From: Aquiflexum gelatinilyticum | GTDB lineage: Bacteria; Bacteroidota; Bacteroidia; Cytophagales; Cyclobacteriaceae | NCBI RefSeq assembly: GCF_024741135.1 | Contig: NZ_JANSUY010000019.1 | Location: forward strand, 90,002-154,001 | Length of the DNA stretch: 64,000 nucleotides | Direction of reading: 5' to 3' | Part shown: positions 62,458 to 64,000 of the stretch, one piece after another | How the letters are laid out: each line of letters begins with the position of its first letter | Numbering within the stretch: the stretch's first letter is position 1 | Notes under the pieces: model-generated | The model's database searches: none | Seen by the model: only the letters and a program-made list of their open reading frames with translations | Told to the model about the DNA's origin: nothing | Made by a program: the position numbers and the translations under genes

Positions 62458-63166
62458 CTTTGGTCAATTCTAAAAAGAGGTCTTCTAAACTTGAATCGCC
62501 GGCACTGCTAAAGGCTGTCTTGAGATTAGATATGGTATCATTTCCGATGATATTGCCGTCTTTCATGATCATAATCCGATCTGCGATTGTTTCCACACTA
62601 TCGATGAGGTGTGTACTGACCAAAATGGTTTTTCCTTGGTCTTTGAGCTCCTTGAATATTTTTTTGGTGTTTTTGATGGCTTTTGGATCAAGTCCGATCA
62701 TTGGCTCGTCAAAAAACAAAACCTGTGGATCCGGCAACAAGGCACAGCAGATAGAAACTTTTTGACGCATGCCTTTAGACAGATCACGGCCAAGTTTGTC
62801 TGCTTTGTCCGTCAGGTCATAGATTTCCATCAGTTCGGTTGCTTTGTCTTTCCAATCCTTGATGCCATAAGCCTGTGCAATAAACTGCATGTGTTCTTTG
62901 ACGGTCAGCAGGTCATAAACATGTGGTGTTTCAGGGATGTAGGAAAAATATTTTTTTGCCGCTACCGAAAGATGGTCATGACCAGCGATCTGAATTTCAC
63001 CTGCGGTTTTGCGAAGCAGACCCACGATACATTTCATCGTGGTACTTTTACCGGCTCCGTTTGGACCTAATAGCCCGACCACTTCACCGCCTTGTAATGA
63101 AAAACTGATGTTGTTGACGGCGTTTTGCTTACCGTATTTTTTGATTAATCCCGAAACCTCAAGCAT
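62450..63166 (-). CDS. ABC transporter ATP-binding protein
   Basis: A 238-residue ATPase. Walker A GPNGAGKSTT (about 34-43), signature LSKGMRQK (about 134), Walker B VLFFDEP and D-loop GLDP (about 150-165), and switch His in VSTHLIDSVE. It belongs to the ABC-2 exporter type (CcmA/NatA-like). It is the first gene of the pair and powers the permease encoded 8 nt into its end. Substrate unknown. Confidence 0.93.
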   Translation of the reverse strand: MLEVSGLIKKYGKQNAVNNISFSLQGGEVVGLLGPNGAGKSTTMKCIVGLLRKTAGEIQIAGHDHLSVAAKKYFSYIPETPHVYDLLTVKEHMQFIAQAYGIKDWKDKATELMEIYDLTDKADKLGRDLSKGMRQKVSICCALLPDPQVLFFDEPMIGLDPKAIKNTKKIFKELKDQGKTILVSTHLIDSVETIADRIMIMKDGNIIGNDTISNLKTAFSSAGDSSLEDLFLELTKDE

Positions 63167-63284
63167 GATGGCGTACGTAAAAGTTTTTGATCTTCGGCAA
63201 ATGTAACGCCTTCGGCGGATTTTGGTTTAAGACTTGAAGATAAACGTCGATTTTCTTACATTAACCAACATAATTCAAGACCAC

Positions 63285-63899
63285 ATGAAAAAAATCATCA
63301 TTACACTTTTAATAGTACTCAGTGTGAATCTGGCTTTCGCACAGCAAGAAGACAGGTTTAGAGTAGGAATGGATTTAGGTTTTGCTGTTCCGAAAGTCGG
63401 AGGTGGAGGTGCATTATTATATCTTGAACCTAAATATAATTTCAAATCCAACATGAATATCGGATTGAGATTTGGGGTAGTAGGAATGGCGCGAGACGTG
63501 GTTTACAATACTTCCAATGAAACTGTCAAAGGAGAGGTTTCCGGTAATGGATCATTTGCCCTGACTTATGACTATCATTTCCACAAAGAAGGAAGTAATT
63601 TTGCACCGTTTTTAGGTGCAGGTGTTGGAAGGGCTTTGTTCTCAAACCTGGCTATTGAAGACCCAATAGGTGATGGAGATGATATTGGGCAGCTTTCTAC
63701 AAATTCCGCAACTTTTGGAATGGTCCGAGGCGGTTTTGAGACAGGCAAGTTCAGGCTTTCTCTTGATTATAATTTTTTACCTGTCAGCGATATTGTGGAT
63801 GTAAGTAACAATGTTATTGGAGAAACCGAGAACAGCTACTTTGGAATTTCTCTGGGTTTTTTTGTAGGAGGAGGAAGGTGGAGGAATTCCAGTTTCTGA
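63285..63899 (+). CDS. Outer-membrane beta-barrel protein
   Basis: A 204-residue protein. ATG at 63285 (MKKIIITLLIV) is chosen since it begins the signal peptide (ending AFAQ, about 20); an in-frame start upstream adds 17 polar residues. The body has alternating polar/hydrophobic strands with Gly and aromatic residues (FRVGMDLGFAVPKVGGGG, FAPFLGAGVGRALF, FRLSLDYNFLPVSD, SYFGISLGFFVGGG), typical of an eight-stranded barrel. Function unknown. It ends at a strong terminator and is transcribed divergently from the ABC exporter. Confidence 0.82.
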   Translation: MKKIIITLLIVLSVNLAFAQQEDRFRVGMDLGFAVPKVGGGGALLYLEPKYNFKSNMNIGLRFGVVGMARDVVYNTSNETVKGEVSGNGSFALTYDYHFHKEGSNFAPFLGAGVGRALFSNLAIEDPIGDGDDIGQLSTNSATFGMVRGGFETGKFRLSLDYNFLPVSDIVDVSNNVIGETENSYFGISLGFFVGGGRWRNSSF

Positions 63900-63909
63900 T
63901 TTAAAAATC

Positions 63910-63945
63910 AAAATCGCATTGGTCTAGAATAACCAATGCGATTTT
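63910..63945 (+). terminator. Strong rho-independent terminator
   Basis: AAAATCGCATTGGT (63910-63923) pairs perfectly with ACCAATGCGATTTT (63932-63945), loop of 8 nt, followed by T-rich sequence. It follows the outer-membrane barrel gene by 10 nt. Confidence 0.95.
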
Positions 63946-64000
63946 TTATTTTTCCCGATCTAATGGTCAAAAATAGTTGGTAAAACACCTTCTAACAGTC

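Overview
The window looks like chromosomal DNA of an aerobic, heterotrophic Bacteroidota bacterium, most likely order Cytophagales (Cyclobacteriaceae-like). This is inferred from family content: a giant adhesin with a C-terminal type IX secretion sorting domain followed by PorP/SprF and OmpA-family genes; energy-transducer TonB domains with a BlaI/M56 pair; many secreted Gfo/Idh/MocA oxidoreductases and sugar isomerases with twin-arginine-like leaders; sulfatase, sialidase, GH127 and GH9 enzymes; few Shine-Dalgarno sites; and one promoter of the Bacteroidota TAnnTTTG type. No rRNA, tRNA, CRISPR array or prophage was seen.

Layout. 1-5.7 kb: tail of an unknown gene, then a secreted glycan-degrading operon (PIG-L deacetylase, propeller lipoprotein, sulfatase, sialidase). 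5.8-10.3 kb: cupin, sugar isomerase, Gfo/Idh/MocA oxidoreductase and GntP permease. 10.4-11.2 kb: an AT-rich leucine-rich-repeat gene that looks acquired. 11.3-15.8 kb (minus): operon of a cytochrome c-fused PVC-type dehydrogenase, a sugar isomerase and an SDR dehydrogenase. 16-18.9 kb (minus): a radical SAM/SPASM protein paired with an unknown lipoprotein. 19-23.4 kb: NagB-like deaminase, divergent GH127 arabinofuranosidase and a frameshifted FAD-linked oxidase. 23.5-26.3 kb (minus): BlaI - M56/TonB_C fusion - two stand-alone TonB_C paralogues, with a palindromic operator upstream. 26.5-30 kb: DoxX plus Gfo/Idh/MocA, and an M24 peptidase. 30.2-33.2 kb: malonate cluster (MatB-like ligase, MadL, MadM) with a GNAT. 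33.5-37 kb: GPH sugar transporter and amylosucrase. 37-40.3 kb: outer-membrane barrel receptor and a J-domain-like protein. 40.8-48.3 kb: ten-repeat DUF11 adhesin, PorP/SprF, OmpA. 48.7-53 kb: small membrane protein, serine hydrolase, GH9. 53.4-59.4 kb: HemN, two Gfo/Idh/MocA enzymes separated by a RAYT transposase with its REP repeats, and a zinc alcohol dehydrogenase. 59.6-63.9 kb: antitoxin-like protein, pentapeptide protein, ABC exporter and outer-membrane barrel.

The dominant theme is scavenging complex carbohydrates: sulfated, sialylated, arabinose-containing and cellulosic glycans are opened by secreted enzymes, then sugars are oxidised and isomerised by periplasmic or cytoplasmic dehydrogenases. 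Separate modules handle malonate and sucrose. The most unusual items are the M56/TonB_C family in which a receptor tail appears to have given rise to (or come from) free-standing lipoprotein-like genes under a palindromic operator, the REP/RAYT unit, the radical SAM-lipoprotein pair, the two-repeat duplication in the DUF11 adhesin, and two dehydrogenases with altered cysteine sets.
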